Source: Strigamia acuminata (Eukaryota; Arthropoda; Chilopoda; Geophilomorpha; Linotaeniidae). From it: a stretch of 60,000 bases of DNA. The notes under the pieces were generated by a model that was not told the origin of the DNA, searched no databases, and saw only the letters and a program-made list of their open reading frames with translations. Shown here piece after piece: positions 52,356-60,000 of the stretch (its first letter is position 1; each line of letters starts with the position of its first letter). The DNA lies in the NCBI GenBank assembly GCA_949358305.1, contig OX442323.1, positions 374,001 through 434,000 on the forward strand, read 5' to 3'. A program made the position numbers and the translations under genes.

Positions 52356-52933
52356 TGTTGCTAGCAACCGCGATGGAATCGTTAGCGGTTCAACTTTTGG
52401 TTTTTAGACAGAAAGTGTCTTTGGATTTTTAATAGTCTTTTTGTCTTCATTTAGTATTTTCTAGCCTGATCGCCAGGAATTTGGAGCACTTACCTGCACT
52501 GATTTCTTGGTCTTGACTGTCTGGGACGAGCTGCGTTGCCATGCCAACTCGTCACTGCTTTAGATTTAAGTTTTAGTAGAGCCTAGAGCATTTTCTCTTA
52601 TGTTTGTACTAGTTTTTGGCCTCCCGTGTTTGAGCGCCATCTCTTGATCTGTTTGGTAATTAGTGATTGTTGTTAATATGCTTTATTGACAAGTGTTAAA
52701 GTGTTATTTGATTTAAGTGACACTGCTCATGCCTGTCAAAGCTTTGAGCTGTGTCTGAGGTTTAGTTTTGGGCCTTTCAGGCCAGAGTGTTCTTTGCCTG
52801 AGTGCATCTGTTATTTGTAAGTATTTATTTCCTATGTATTTGCTTTATTTCCATGTAACTGATGCATTTCGCTCATTTTGTTCTTGCCTATTGTCGCGCG
52901 CCTAACAATGAGCGCGTATCTCTTGTGTTGTTG

Positions 52934-52958
52934 AAACTTAACCCTAACGGTTGAGTTT
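52934..52958 (+). other. Stem-loop upstream of the LTR poly(A) signal
   Basis: AAACTTAACC and GGTTGAGTTT pair over 10 bp (one G-T wobble) around the loop CTAAC, ending 23 bases before AATAAA. It occupies the place where the solo and nested LTRs carry their GGTTCY hairpin, so a hairpin before the poly(A) signal may be a shared trait. Confidence 0.6.
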
Positions 52959-52981
52959 TATTTTCCTCTCTCTCACTTTGG

Positions 52982-52987
52982 AATAAA
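52982..52987 (+). promoter_or_regulatory. Poly(A) signal in the BEL/Pao LTR
   Basis: AATAAA followed by ACTGTTGTTTTCTT, a U/GU-rich stretch. Position within the LTR fits the end of the R region. Confidence 0.65.
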
Positions 52988-53286
52988 ACTGTTGTTTTCT
53001 TCCCCAAACCAGTCTATTTCTTCTGCCTACATGATGTGTAGTGAGTAGAGAACCGGGCGCGCTTTCTCCTCCTACTGGCCGCCACTTTGTGAGTTGATTC
53101 GAACGTTTATGCCTGAGATCGTTAACCCTAATTTGCCGTGGTTGGGCCCGACCTTGTCTGGTTGCTCATGCGCACGTCCACACACCCACTATACTTTCAC
53201 TTTTCTCCTGGGATTTCTTCCGCCATCGTTGCTGACCGTTTCCCCGTCCTGGTCTGTTGCCAGTGCTAGCAACAGAATTCACTTCG

Positions 53287-53311
53287 TGGCGCCGTTTTGC
53301 TTGACCAGGAT
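53287..53311 (+). other. Primer binding site, degenerate tRNA-His type
   Basis: TGGCGCCGT, then six extra bases, then TGACCAGGAT. Compared with the 18-base site at 48889 it has one substitution and an insertion, so priming may be impaired or the match shorter. The shared TGACCAGGAT supports common descent. Confidence 0.6.
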
Positions 53312-53708
53312 AGATGACCGTTTTCGCCAGTTGTGTGCGCCTGATCATCGCGTGCGACTGCGAGCTTCGACCGTCTGTTTCCTGCCTGAGTTTGCGCCAG
53401 TGTTTAGTCCAGTCGTCGCTGTCGTGTGTGTCCAGCGTGTGGTTCCTTGTAGACAATCGAGCTGCAGAGAAGCCGCATCCAGTTTACGCCGTCGTGTCGA
53501 GTGGATCGTCCAGTTGGCGTCCGAATTTCGTCGTGTGATCAGAACGCAGCGTGCATTTGTGCTTTCCATTCTGGAAGATGACATTTTTAGTGTCTTTTCT
53601 TGGCTTTTGGGGGTTTTTCGAGTCAATTAGCTTAGTGTGTGTATCAGATTCGGGGAAAGAGTGTGTCTTTTCGTGTAAAGAGTATCTTATCGTGTTAGCT
53701 CCATATAA

Positions 53709-53816
53709 CTGCTGGAAAAAGCAGGGTAGTTTAAGTCGCTTTAAGTAGAATCGTTTCTAGACGTTGTATCGTCTCGTTAGTTAGCTAAAAGAAAGTTTCT
53801 AGACGTCTGACCGTCT
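53709..53816 (+). other. Cluster of three leader stem-loops
   Basis: Three hairpins, each with a 5-bp stem and 6-base loop: CTGCT/AGCAG (53709-53724), AGACG/CGTCT (53759-53774) and AGACG/CGTCT again (53801-53816). The last two lie in 42-bp tandem repeats beginning GTTTCTAGACG and keep the stem while the loop differs (TTGTAT and TCTGAC). Clustered stem-loops between primer site and Gag are typical of RNA packaging signals; that role is inferred. Confidence 0.6.
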
Positions 53817-53990
53817 TGTTAGTTGTGTGTTTCTCAGTGAAGCTCACGCGCCATTGGTTGCTATCAAACCGTGGTGTTGTTTTCTTGCTTACGCCAGTGG
53901 CAGTTGTGTCGCCTTGGTGTCTTGCCGTGTGTTAAAAGTTACCGTGCTATCTAATTGTCTTTGCTTTCCTACTTGCAGAGGACATTTGGC

Positions 53991-56900
53991 ATGGCAACTC
54001 AGACGGGAACGGGTTCCAGACCCACCACTCCGGGTGGAACTCCAATCCCTCCGCGAGCTCCTACGCCAGAGCAAATGGACTTGGTGGAGGCTCGCTACAA
54101 TTTACTGGTCCAAGCATTGGATCAATTCCTGACGAGGTCGCGTATCTTGACCGATCCCGAGGAAGTGGAAGCAGCTCTCTTGTCTGCGGAGCAGCAAGAG
54201 CGTCGTCTTTTGAACGATGCGAATACGTTGCAGGCTTATTGGACTCGTGCAACATATTTGCAAGGAATAGCTCAGATAGAAGAATTGTCTTCTCAGGTAG
54301 ATCATCTGCGTAACAGACATCAGGTGTCTCAGAGGATGGTCACTCATTGGTCAGCGTCGCAGTTGAACCAAACGATTAATACGAGTGCGTTGTCTGGCTT
54401 TCCAGGGGCTGGAACGACGGTTAATACCCGCCGGCCTCCTAATACGAAGTTGCCTACGCTGCAGACAGTGAAGTTCACTGGAGATGTGGTCAAATTCCGC
54501 TCTTTCTTGAGTAGCTTTGACACATCAGTGCACACAAACTCGGAGTTATCCGAGACAGAAAAGTTACAATACTTACAGTCTATGTGTGAAGGTGATGCTG
54601 CAACGCTCATCTCTTCCTATCAGTTGGTTGATGGGTCGTATATTCTTGCTAGAGAAGAGCTCATCCGCAGTTACGGAGGTGATGAGGCTCAAAGAACGGC
54701 TCTCATGAAGAGTATAAAAGATATGAAGCCGATTCTTGACGTGCATCCTACCAAGGTGCTCAAGTCACAGCTTGCCCGTGTCTCCACGACAGTTCGCATG
54801 CTGGAACAACTGCAAGTTCCGGTTCAGACTGCTGGGTACGTGCTAGCTGACGACGTTCTCAGGAAGTTCCCGTACCGAATGGTTCTTCGATATTACGAGG
54901 TTAAGGGAACTAAGTCACAGAATTTGGTGAACATGTTGGACTTCTTTGCGGAAGAACTCAAGATTCTTGAGCGCATTGAAGAGGTTATCGGGTTCACACA
55001 CCTGCCGTCCGTGAAGCAGGTTTCTGAAAAGGCTGACCGGTCTGAGAAAGAGCGTAAAGGTGCCATGGCGTCTTTGGTCGCTGCTCAGAGTCCGAAAGGG
55101 CCGTTAAGTCCAAGACAGGGGCCAACCAAGCCCGCTTGTCCGTTCTGTAAGGCTGATCATTTGGCTCAAGATTGTACAAAGGTTGTAGAGGTAGAGGCAA
55201 GAACTGAAATAGTTCGCCGTGACAGGCTCTGTTTCAATTGTCTTCGCAGCGGTCACTCATTCAAGCAGTGTCCAAGTCGTTTTGCCTGCCGGTCGTGCGG
55301 TGGTCGTCACCATACCGCTATTTGTCGGGGTGCTAAGGACAAATCTCCTGTTCTTCAAGACAGACCAAGGGAATTGCAGGTCGTTACGAACGTTACATTG
55401 TCCGTTGCTTCATCTTTGCAGCTGATGATCTTTTCAGCAGAACTGACCACTAAGTCAGGTGGGTCGCATCGCATTCGAGGCATGCTGGACCCAGGAAGCC
55501 ATCGCTCATACATTCTGAAGAGCTTGGCCGACCGCATTAAGTTGCGACGATGTGGTGTCGTGCACGCTTCTACTCAGCGCTTTAATGAGCGTGATCCAGT
55601 GCCGACAGATTACGACGTTTTCTCTATACGTCTGAAGTCTCGCCATAGCGCGAAAAACATCACAGTGTCCGCTCTGAGTGTGGAACATCTTCCGCAGGTG
55701 TCGGGAATCGTTCACGCCGAGACCATTGAGAAGGTCAAAGCCCTAGGTCTAGAGTTGGCCGAGGACTTACCGTCGACCGCCCAGCACATTGACATCCTGT
55801 TAGGGGTTGATGTTTGGTGGCAGGTTTGTCTAAACGGTCGCAAGCGACTCGACCAGTCGTCCGGTTTGATTAACACCATATTCGGATGGATTTTGTCGGG
55901 TGCTGCGGGTTCCGCGGATTTGCTTCTCGATGACACGTCTTCAGTAGCTTGCTGTGCGACGTGCGACGTTTCTCCTGACAAAGAGCTGGAACGCCTATGG
56001 TCACTTGAAGCTGTGGGTATTCGTGCAGGGGAGCGCGATTCTGATTTCGTTCGAGATCGATTCGAGCAGTCCACTGTTCGCCTCGAAGACGGTCGTTACC
56101 AGGTACGCTTACCTTTTAATGAGCATGTTACCGGTCTCGAGTCCAATTGGGAGCTGGCAGTCACGCAGCTTTCCAATACGCTGAAGCGCATAGATGCGAG
56201 TACTGACCACAAGAAACGCTATCATGACGCTATGTGGGCATATGTTCGCGAGGATCATGCCGAAGTGGTTCCTCCGGCCGAACGTTTCTGGACAGAAGGG
56301 GTTTACAATATCCCACATCACCCTGTTATTAAGGAGGACCGTGAGACCACGAAATTCAGGGTCGTTTTTAACGCCTCTTCTTCAAAGAAGGGCGCGCGGT
56401 CGCTCAATGACTGTTTATACCCGGGGCCGTCTCTCAATCCCGATATCATCCGGGTTTTGATTAGGTTTCGTTTGATGTGCATTGCTATCATTGCCGACAT
56501 CAAACAGGCATTTCTGCAAGTATCGATCGATCCGAAGCATCGCAATTTCTTGCGCTTTCTTTGGGTGGCGGATGGATATTTCGCCGACGTGTATTCGTGG
56601 CGAAACTTGTGGGACAACTTGGTTGTCCTACGGATGACGGTGGTTCCGTTTGGTGTAAACTCCTCACCATTTTTACTTTGCGCAACGATTCGTGCGCAAG
56701 GGCAACTTCATGCTGCCTCACACCCGAAAGAGGCGGATGCTCTCGACAAGGGTATCTTCATGGACGACCTTACGTCTGGTGCTGATCGTCCGCCAGCAGC
56801 TGTTGCTCATTGTGTGAATTTACGCAATATTCTCGACGACGCAAAGTTACCACTTGTTAAGTGGGCAGCGTCGAATGGTGAAGTCTTTGGTTCCCTGAAA

Positions 56901-57002
56901 GAGGAAGGGTTCCATATGAGAGCTGATTTGTTCGAGAATCTCGGTGTTATTAAAATGCTGGGAATTCTCTGGGACGTCCAGCAAGACGCGATTCTTTTTT
57001 GA
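53991..57002 (+). CDS. gag-pol: BEL/Pao Gag-protease-reverse transcriptase polyprotein (truncated by stop)
   Basis: 1003 residues from ATG in a good context (GGCATGG); an in-frame TTG 36 bases upstream is not a credible animal start. Order: Pro-rich N-terminus; Gag-like DUF1759 region from about residue 154 (LPTLQTVKFTGD); zinc knuckles at 383-395 (CPFCKADHLAQDC, spacing x3), 414-427 (CFNCLRSGHSFKQC) and 433-445 (CRSCGGRHHTAIC); aspartic protease with D500 in LDPGS and a second strand DILLGVD at 601-607; then reverse transcriptase with FRVVFNAS (789 on), ADIKQAF and the catalytic FMDD at 923-926. NTIFGWILSG between protease and RT is typical of BEL/Pao. Family polyproteins normally continue through RNase H and integrase, so the stop at 57000-57002 is premature. 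Product: virus-like particle proteins and RT for reverse transcription in the cytoplasm. Confidence 0.92.
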   Translation: MATQTGTGSRPTTPGGTPIPPRAPTPEQMDLVEARYNLLVQALDQFLTRSRILTDPEEVEAALLSAEQQERRLLNDANTLQAYWTRATYLQGIAQIEELSSQVDHLRNRHQVSQRMVTHWSASQLNQTINTSALSGFPGAGTTVNTRRPPNTKLPTLQTVKFTGDVVKFRSFLSSFDTSVHTNSELSETEKLQYLQSMCEGDAATLISSYQLVDGSYILAREELIRSYGGDEAQRTALMKSIKDMKPILDVHPTKVLKSQLARVSTTVRMLEQLQVPVQTAGYVLADDVLRKFPYRMVLRYYEVKGTKSQNLVNMLDFFAEELKILERIEEVIGFTHLPSVKQVSEKADRSEKERKGAMASLVAAQSPKGPLSPRQGPTKPACPFCKADHLAQDCTKVVEVEARTEIVRRDRLCFNCLRSGHSFKQCPSRFACRSCGGRHHTAICRGAKDKSPVLQDRPRELQVVTNVTLSVASSLQLMIFSAELTTKSGGSHRIRGMLDPGSHRSYILKSLADRIKLRRCGVVHASTQRFNERDPVPTDYDVFSIRLKSRHSAKNITVSALSVEHLPQVSGIVHAETIEKVKALGLELAEDLPSTAQHIDILLGVDVWWQVCLNGRKRLDQSSGLINTIFGWILSGAAGSADLLLDDTSSVACCATCDVSPDKELERLWSLEAVGIRAGERDSDFVRDRFEQSTVRLEDGRYQVRLPFNEHVTGLESNWELAVTQLSNTLKRIDASTDHKKRYHDAMWAYVREDHAEVVPPAERFWTEGVYNIPHHPVIKEDRETTKFRVVFNASSSKKGARSLNDCLYPGPSLNPDIIRVLIRFRLMCIAIIADIKQAFLQVSIDPKHRNFLRFLWVADGYFADVYSWRNLWDNLVVLRMTVVPFGVNSSPFLLCATIRAQGQLHAASHPKEADALDKGIFMDDLTSGADRPPAAVAHCVNLRNILDDAKLPLVKWAASNGEVFGSLKEEGFHMRADLFENLGVIKMLGILWDVQQDAILF

Positions 57003-57611
57003 GTTCCCGAGTTCGATGAGGTCCCTAGCACTAGGCGGGGAGTCCTCTCGCTCGTCGCGTCCCTGTTTGACCCGTTAGGTTTCCTGGCCGCGATCGTTTT
57101 GCCGATGAAGCTGCTGATGCAGAGCTTCTGGGGCCGAGCTTTCGCCTGGGACCAGGCGTTACCGGACGACGACCGTGCTCAGGTTGCTCGTTGGTATGCC
57201 GACCTTCAACATCTGAAAGAAGTAAAGGTGCAGAGATGGGTGGGCACGTATTCGGGTGAAGGTCTAAGTTTAGAAGTGTATTGCGATGCGAGTCCCCGAG
57301 CTTATGAATGCGCAGTTTACATTCGGAATTCTTCCGGTGTAAGCAAGCTTCTCGTCGGAAAGAGCAGGATCGCTCCGTTAGACAAGCTTACGCTCCCGAG
57401 ACTTGAGCTAACCGCCACGGTGATTGGTGTTCGCATGCTCGAATACATTCAGACCGATTTTTTACCTGATTTTCCCATCACAAGTGTAAGATTTTTTACC
57501 GACTCTATGGTCGCATTGGGATGGATCCGATCGGAAAAGAACCGTTGGAAACCCTATGTTTCGAATCGAGTAGCTGAGGTCCTCGACAAGTCAAGGGTTG
57601 ACCAATGGTCT
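57003..57611 (+). pseudogene. Pol remnant: connection (Peptidase_A17-type) and partial RNase H
   Basis: The same reading frame continues directly after the TGA with no frameshift. It shows the BEL/Pao connection segment SLFDPLGFLA and WDQALPDD, then RNase H with three acidic positions: D in VYCDAS (codon 57285), E in LPRLELTA (codon 57405) and D in FFTDSM (codon 57501). The frame is cut at the codons for DQW by the nested LTR. It cannot be translated as part of Gag-Pol unless the stop is read through. The last RNase H residues and integrase are missing from the window. Confidence 0.88.
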
Positions 57612-59179
57612 TGTTGCAAGACAGCGTGGAAGAATTGTTGTGCTGAGATTGTGTCAATAAATATTACTAATTGCTTTAATTTGTTTAATTTTCCTTTAGT
57701 GTTTTATTTTTCATAATTAACTGATATTTTTCACTTTACAGGAATTTTGACTTATTAAAATGTTTTTCACTGATTTTTATTGTCACTTTTCGATTTAATG
57801 TACTGTTAATACCTTGCTATTATTTTATTCGTGTCTTTTTGAGTGCATTTATGAACCTTTCTATTAATTTTCCCTGATTTTGTGTTTATTGCGTGCAGTT
57901 CTAATGTTTTCTTCGTTTTCTGGCATACATTTGCGATGCTCGATACGTCATTTTTCGGTTCCTAGCGGACTTTTGCTTCCGTCTTCTAACCTTTCGTTTT
58001 GTGCTTTAGAATTCATTTGGATTTCTTTTTACATTTGTTTCTGACTAATTCGAGTCTGTTCTTTCTTTCTGGATGCATTAGAACTGCCCAAAATGCTTCG
58101 ATCGGTTGTTTCTAACGTTCGTTGTCGGCTGCCGTAAAAGCGTAGCCGAGAATGTTCGGTTCGTTCAACATTTTCGTATTTATTAAACTTGTGTGTATTC
58201 TTTCAGTATTTTGTGATAAGAATTAATAATTATTCTTGTATTTTATTCGATACTTTATTTGTTATTTACATTAAGTGCTTTATATTCCAATTCCGAATTG
58301 TTTTGACGCTTTTGCAATGTTCGCCGGACGCCATGTTTGATCCAATACCTTTGTTATGTTCGCCGGTCGCCATGTTTGTCCCAAGCGACGATTACACAAT
58401 GTAACCGTTATTTTTGTATTTTATATTCTTATAATCTGCATTTACTATTTCATTTCGAAGTGTTTTCACCTGTATTCTTTGCTATTTTTGCATTTTTATT
58501 CCGTTCGGAATTCAAATGTTTTGATTGCATCATTTTGCTTGACGCTGATTGGCTGTCTCGATCGTCTGCTTGACGATCATTGTTTTCGTTCCGTTTGCAC
58601 TGTTTTACTCTTCTGATCTTATTGTTGTGATTAGATTAAATATTCCTGGTATTCTTGTGATCATTTTAGTGTATCACAATCGTTAATTCGTGCAGTTTTT
58701 ATGTAACTACAACTTTGCTGTGATTTCGTTTCCTCCGTTGCTATGACAACGGAGTTTCTTGTGTATCTGTATTTCGCCGCTATCGGCTTGGCGCGTGCCG
58801 TAATTGGGTACTGCGCATGTGCGGTTCCTCAGGAACCAATGTAATCAGTGTATTTTATTCAGTTCTCAACCAACTTTTTAATAAACAAGTTGTTTTTTGT
58901 TAACTCCCGTGTTTTCTATTTTCAACCTTAGTTTTCAATGTGTTGTGAGTAGTTAAGCCTTTCCCTGGATTAGCCATTGATTCAGCACTCCATTGGATAT
59001 TAATCAACGGTGTTCCCATCAATGCTCCATGCATTCAACAATAGTCTTCAGTGCGGATTTGTGTTCTCAGCGCGGTTTTCGTACGAATTTAACAATACGA
59101 TCACTTGAGTTTTTAGAAGCGGGAAATTCAAATAGCCCCGACCCCATTCATAGCTGTTTGGTGTTGACAGACCGCAACA
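57612..59179 (+). repeat. 5' LTR of the nested element
   Basis: Starts TGTTGCAAGACAGCG and ends GACAGACCGCAACA, matching the solo LTR ends. It aligns with the solo LTRs through the tandem YY1-like boxes (58319-58378), ATTGG box (58548-58552), two stem-loops (58733-58754 and 58823-58837), NRF1-like box (58812-58823) and AATAAA (58880-58885). Many substitutions and short indels separate it from them, so it is a different subfamily. Confidence 0.85.
58880..58885 (+). promoter_or_regulatory. Poly(A) signal in the nested LTR
   Basis: AATAAA followed by CAAGTTGTTTTTTGTT, at the position equivalent to the signal in the solo LTRs. Confidence 0.65.
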
Positions 59180-60000
59180 TCGAATACGTTCTTTTGGTGC
59201 ACGTGACCAGGATATCGTCTGCTTTTCGTGAGTGTTTCCGTTACGTCAGTGATACGTTTGCTTGTTCATCTGGTTCGAGCAGCGGAATTTACGTTCGTGT
59301 GTCGTCGTCAGCAAAGCGTGTCGTCGTTCAATGTGACTACAGTCGCAACGGTGACATTTTGTGCGTCGATTACGAACATTTGAGTGCCAGCAACGATTTT
59401 CTACGGTCGCCATCTTGGATAAGGATAACACAACGCGCTGTGCTGAGAAGTCGATTCGCCCCTGGATTTATTGCTTTTCTTGTGTTTTATCATTCAGTGC
59501 ATTTATTTTGGAGGTTTTGTTTGCATGAGGGTATTGTTTTGGGTATTCTTTTTGGTGTTATTGCTGTTTCATATGCTAATCTTAAGGGAAATTTAGTAAA
59601 AGTGAATTTTATTGCAAATTGTTTTAGTGTTTTCTTTAATTTTATGCATGCATCTCCATATAACTGGCATAACCAGGGGAGATTTAGATTTTTTGAAGCT
59701 AGTCGCTGGTCAGTCTCTCATTGCAAGAGCTGTCAGTCATTAACGTTAAAATTTAATAGTGATTTTCGTGCGAATTTCGTTCCAAACGAATCGCCGAAAA
59801 TATTTCAAACTTGTGTAGGACTTTTTGAGTCACGTTTTTCATACGTGATCAAGGTCGCTCGTTTGTTTTGGCATCCTTGATTGTCAAAACACTCGATATT
59901 CTTGTGCATTTTCAATTGATTTTTTGTCATTTGGGCAATTAAACGTTGAAAAATTCTGTGTATTTTTGGGGGATAAAATAACAAATTTTATTCTTTTAAA
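59180..60000 (+). other. Leader of the nested element
   Basis: Follows the LTR directly. A 295-residue frame (58993-59880) begins inside the LTR and crosses the primer site, but shows no recognised domain and is most likely chance. At 59655 the string CTCCATATAACTG recurs from the BEL/Pao leader (53699), again followed by a small hairpin (CTGG/CCAG, 59664-59676). No other gene or repeat was seen. Confidence 0.6.
59195..59213 (+). other. Primer binding site, tRNA-His type with one extra base
   Basis: TGGTGCACGTGACCAGGAT, 15 bases after the LTR end. It equals the site at 48889-48906 apart from one inserted A after TGGTGC. It confirms that the preceding 1568 bp is a 5' LTR. Confidence 0.72.

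Larger units (their letters stand above)
52356..53274 (+). repeat. 5' LTR of the BEL/Pao element
   Basis: About 919 bp, starting TGTTGCTAGCA and ending TGCTAGCAACA, a perfect 11-bp terminal inverted repeat. It contains AATAAA at 52982-52987 and a primer site 12 bases beyond its end. The start is fixed by the satellite junction. The end is inferred from the inverted repeat and primer site because the partner LTR is not in the window. Confidence 0.78.
53275..53990 (+). other. Untranslated leader of the BEL/Pao element
   Basis: 716 bases between the LTR end and the Gag start. It holds the primer site, three short stem-loops at 53709-53816 and a candidate splice acceptor (pyrimidine-rich tract ending TACTTGCAG, cut after 53978) 12 bases before the Gag ATG. 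A 178-residue frame starting in the LTR (53094-53630) crosses it but resembles nothing recognised. Confidence 0.65.
52356..57611 (+). mobile_element. BEL/Pao LTR retrotransposon, 5' part, interrupted
   Basis: An autonomous-type element: 5' LTR, primer site, structured leader and one long Gag-Pol frame. It entered the satellite at the same monomer position as the element at 43742. It is cut within the RNase H region by the nested element at 57612. Integrase, 3' LTR and the right target duplication must lie beyond the window, if they survive. The in-frame stop at 57000 plus the insertion make this copy defective. Confidence 0.9.
57612..60000 (+). mobile_element. Nested LTR retrotransposon, 5' part, running off the window
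   Basis: Begins TGTTGCAAGACAGCG inside the pol frame of the BEL/Pao element. It consists of a 1568-bp LTR followed by a tRNA-His-type primer site and at least 820 bp of leader. The four bases on either side of the LTR (GTCT and TCGA) do not match, so this is not a solo LTR but the 5' end of a longer element. It is the diverged relative of the solo LTRs, in the opposite orientation. No Gag start is reached before the window ends, so whether it is autonomous is unknown. Confidence 0.85.

Noticed and set aside
53955-53990. An upstream TTG start adding twelve residues to Gag
   Set aside because: TTG is not a usual animal start and the segment overlaps a splice-acceptor-like tract; the ATG at 53991 has a good context.
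58993-59880. A 295-residue frame as a host or env-like gene
   Set aside because: It begins inside the LTR, runs through the primer binding site, and has no recognised domain. Its C-terminal hydrophobic residues match the T-rich base composition.

Overview
The window is a long tandem satellite array invaded by LTR retrotransposons of the BEL/Pao group. No host gene, tRNA, rRNA or bacterial feature was recognised. BEL/Pao elements are known only from animals, so the DNA is metazoan and most likely heterochromatic (pericentromeric or similar). The species cannot be fixed from this sequence; an invertebrate is a guess.

Layout. Four blocks (1-21578, 23141-24544, 26107-43741, 49671-52355; about 43.3 kb, roughly 308 monomers) are one satellite with a strict 140-bp monomer. 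About 24 monomers are a 147-bp variant carrying an A9T4 tract. Diagnostic variants recur in order, giving higher-order repeats of several lengths (2527, 1540, 1547 bp and a block of about 4.4-5.1 kb). The first three blocks are separated by two near-identical 1562-bp solo LTRs (21579-23140 and 24545-26106, minus strand). These are not two insertions: one LTR plus about ten monomers was duplicated as a 2966-bp unit, so the LTR has become part of the satellite's repeat structure.

At 43742-49670 lies a complete minus-strand LTR element with 760-bp LTRs, a TCTC target duplication and a tRNA-His-type primer site. Its 4.4-kb interior has no recognisable gene, so it is a large non-autonomous (LARD-like) derivative. 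At 52356 a plus-strand BEL/Pao element begins: a 919-bp LTR, primer site, structured leader, then Gag-protease-RT from 53991. One in-frame stop at 57000 separates RT from the connection/RNase H part. The coding sequence is then cut at 57612 by a second plus-strand element whose 1568-bp LTR is a diverged relative of the solo LTRs. That element's leader runs off the window, so both elements are incomplete here.

The four LTR types look related. All begin TGTTGC and end ACA in the sense direction; 4-bp target duplications are seen where they can be tested; and the three with visible interiors share a primer site resembling the 3' end of tRNA-His. The LTRs carry stem-loops with compensatory base changes and conserved promoter-like boxes. 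The autonomous BEL/Pao element is the only visible source of the protein types the non-autonomous copies would need, but no mobilisation can be shown from this window. All comparisons were made by eye.
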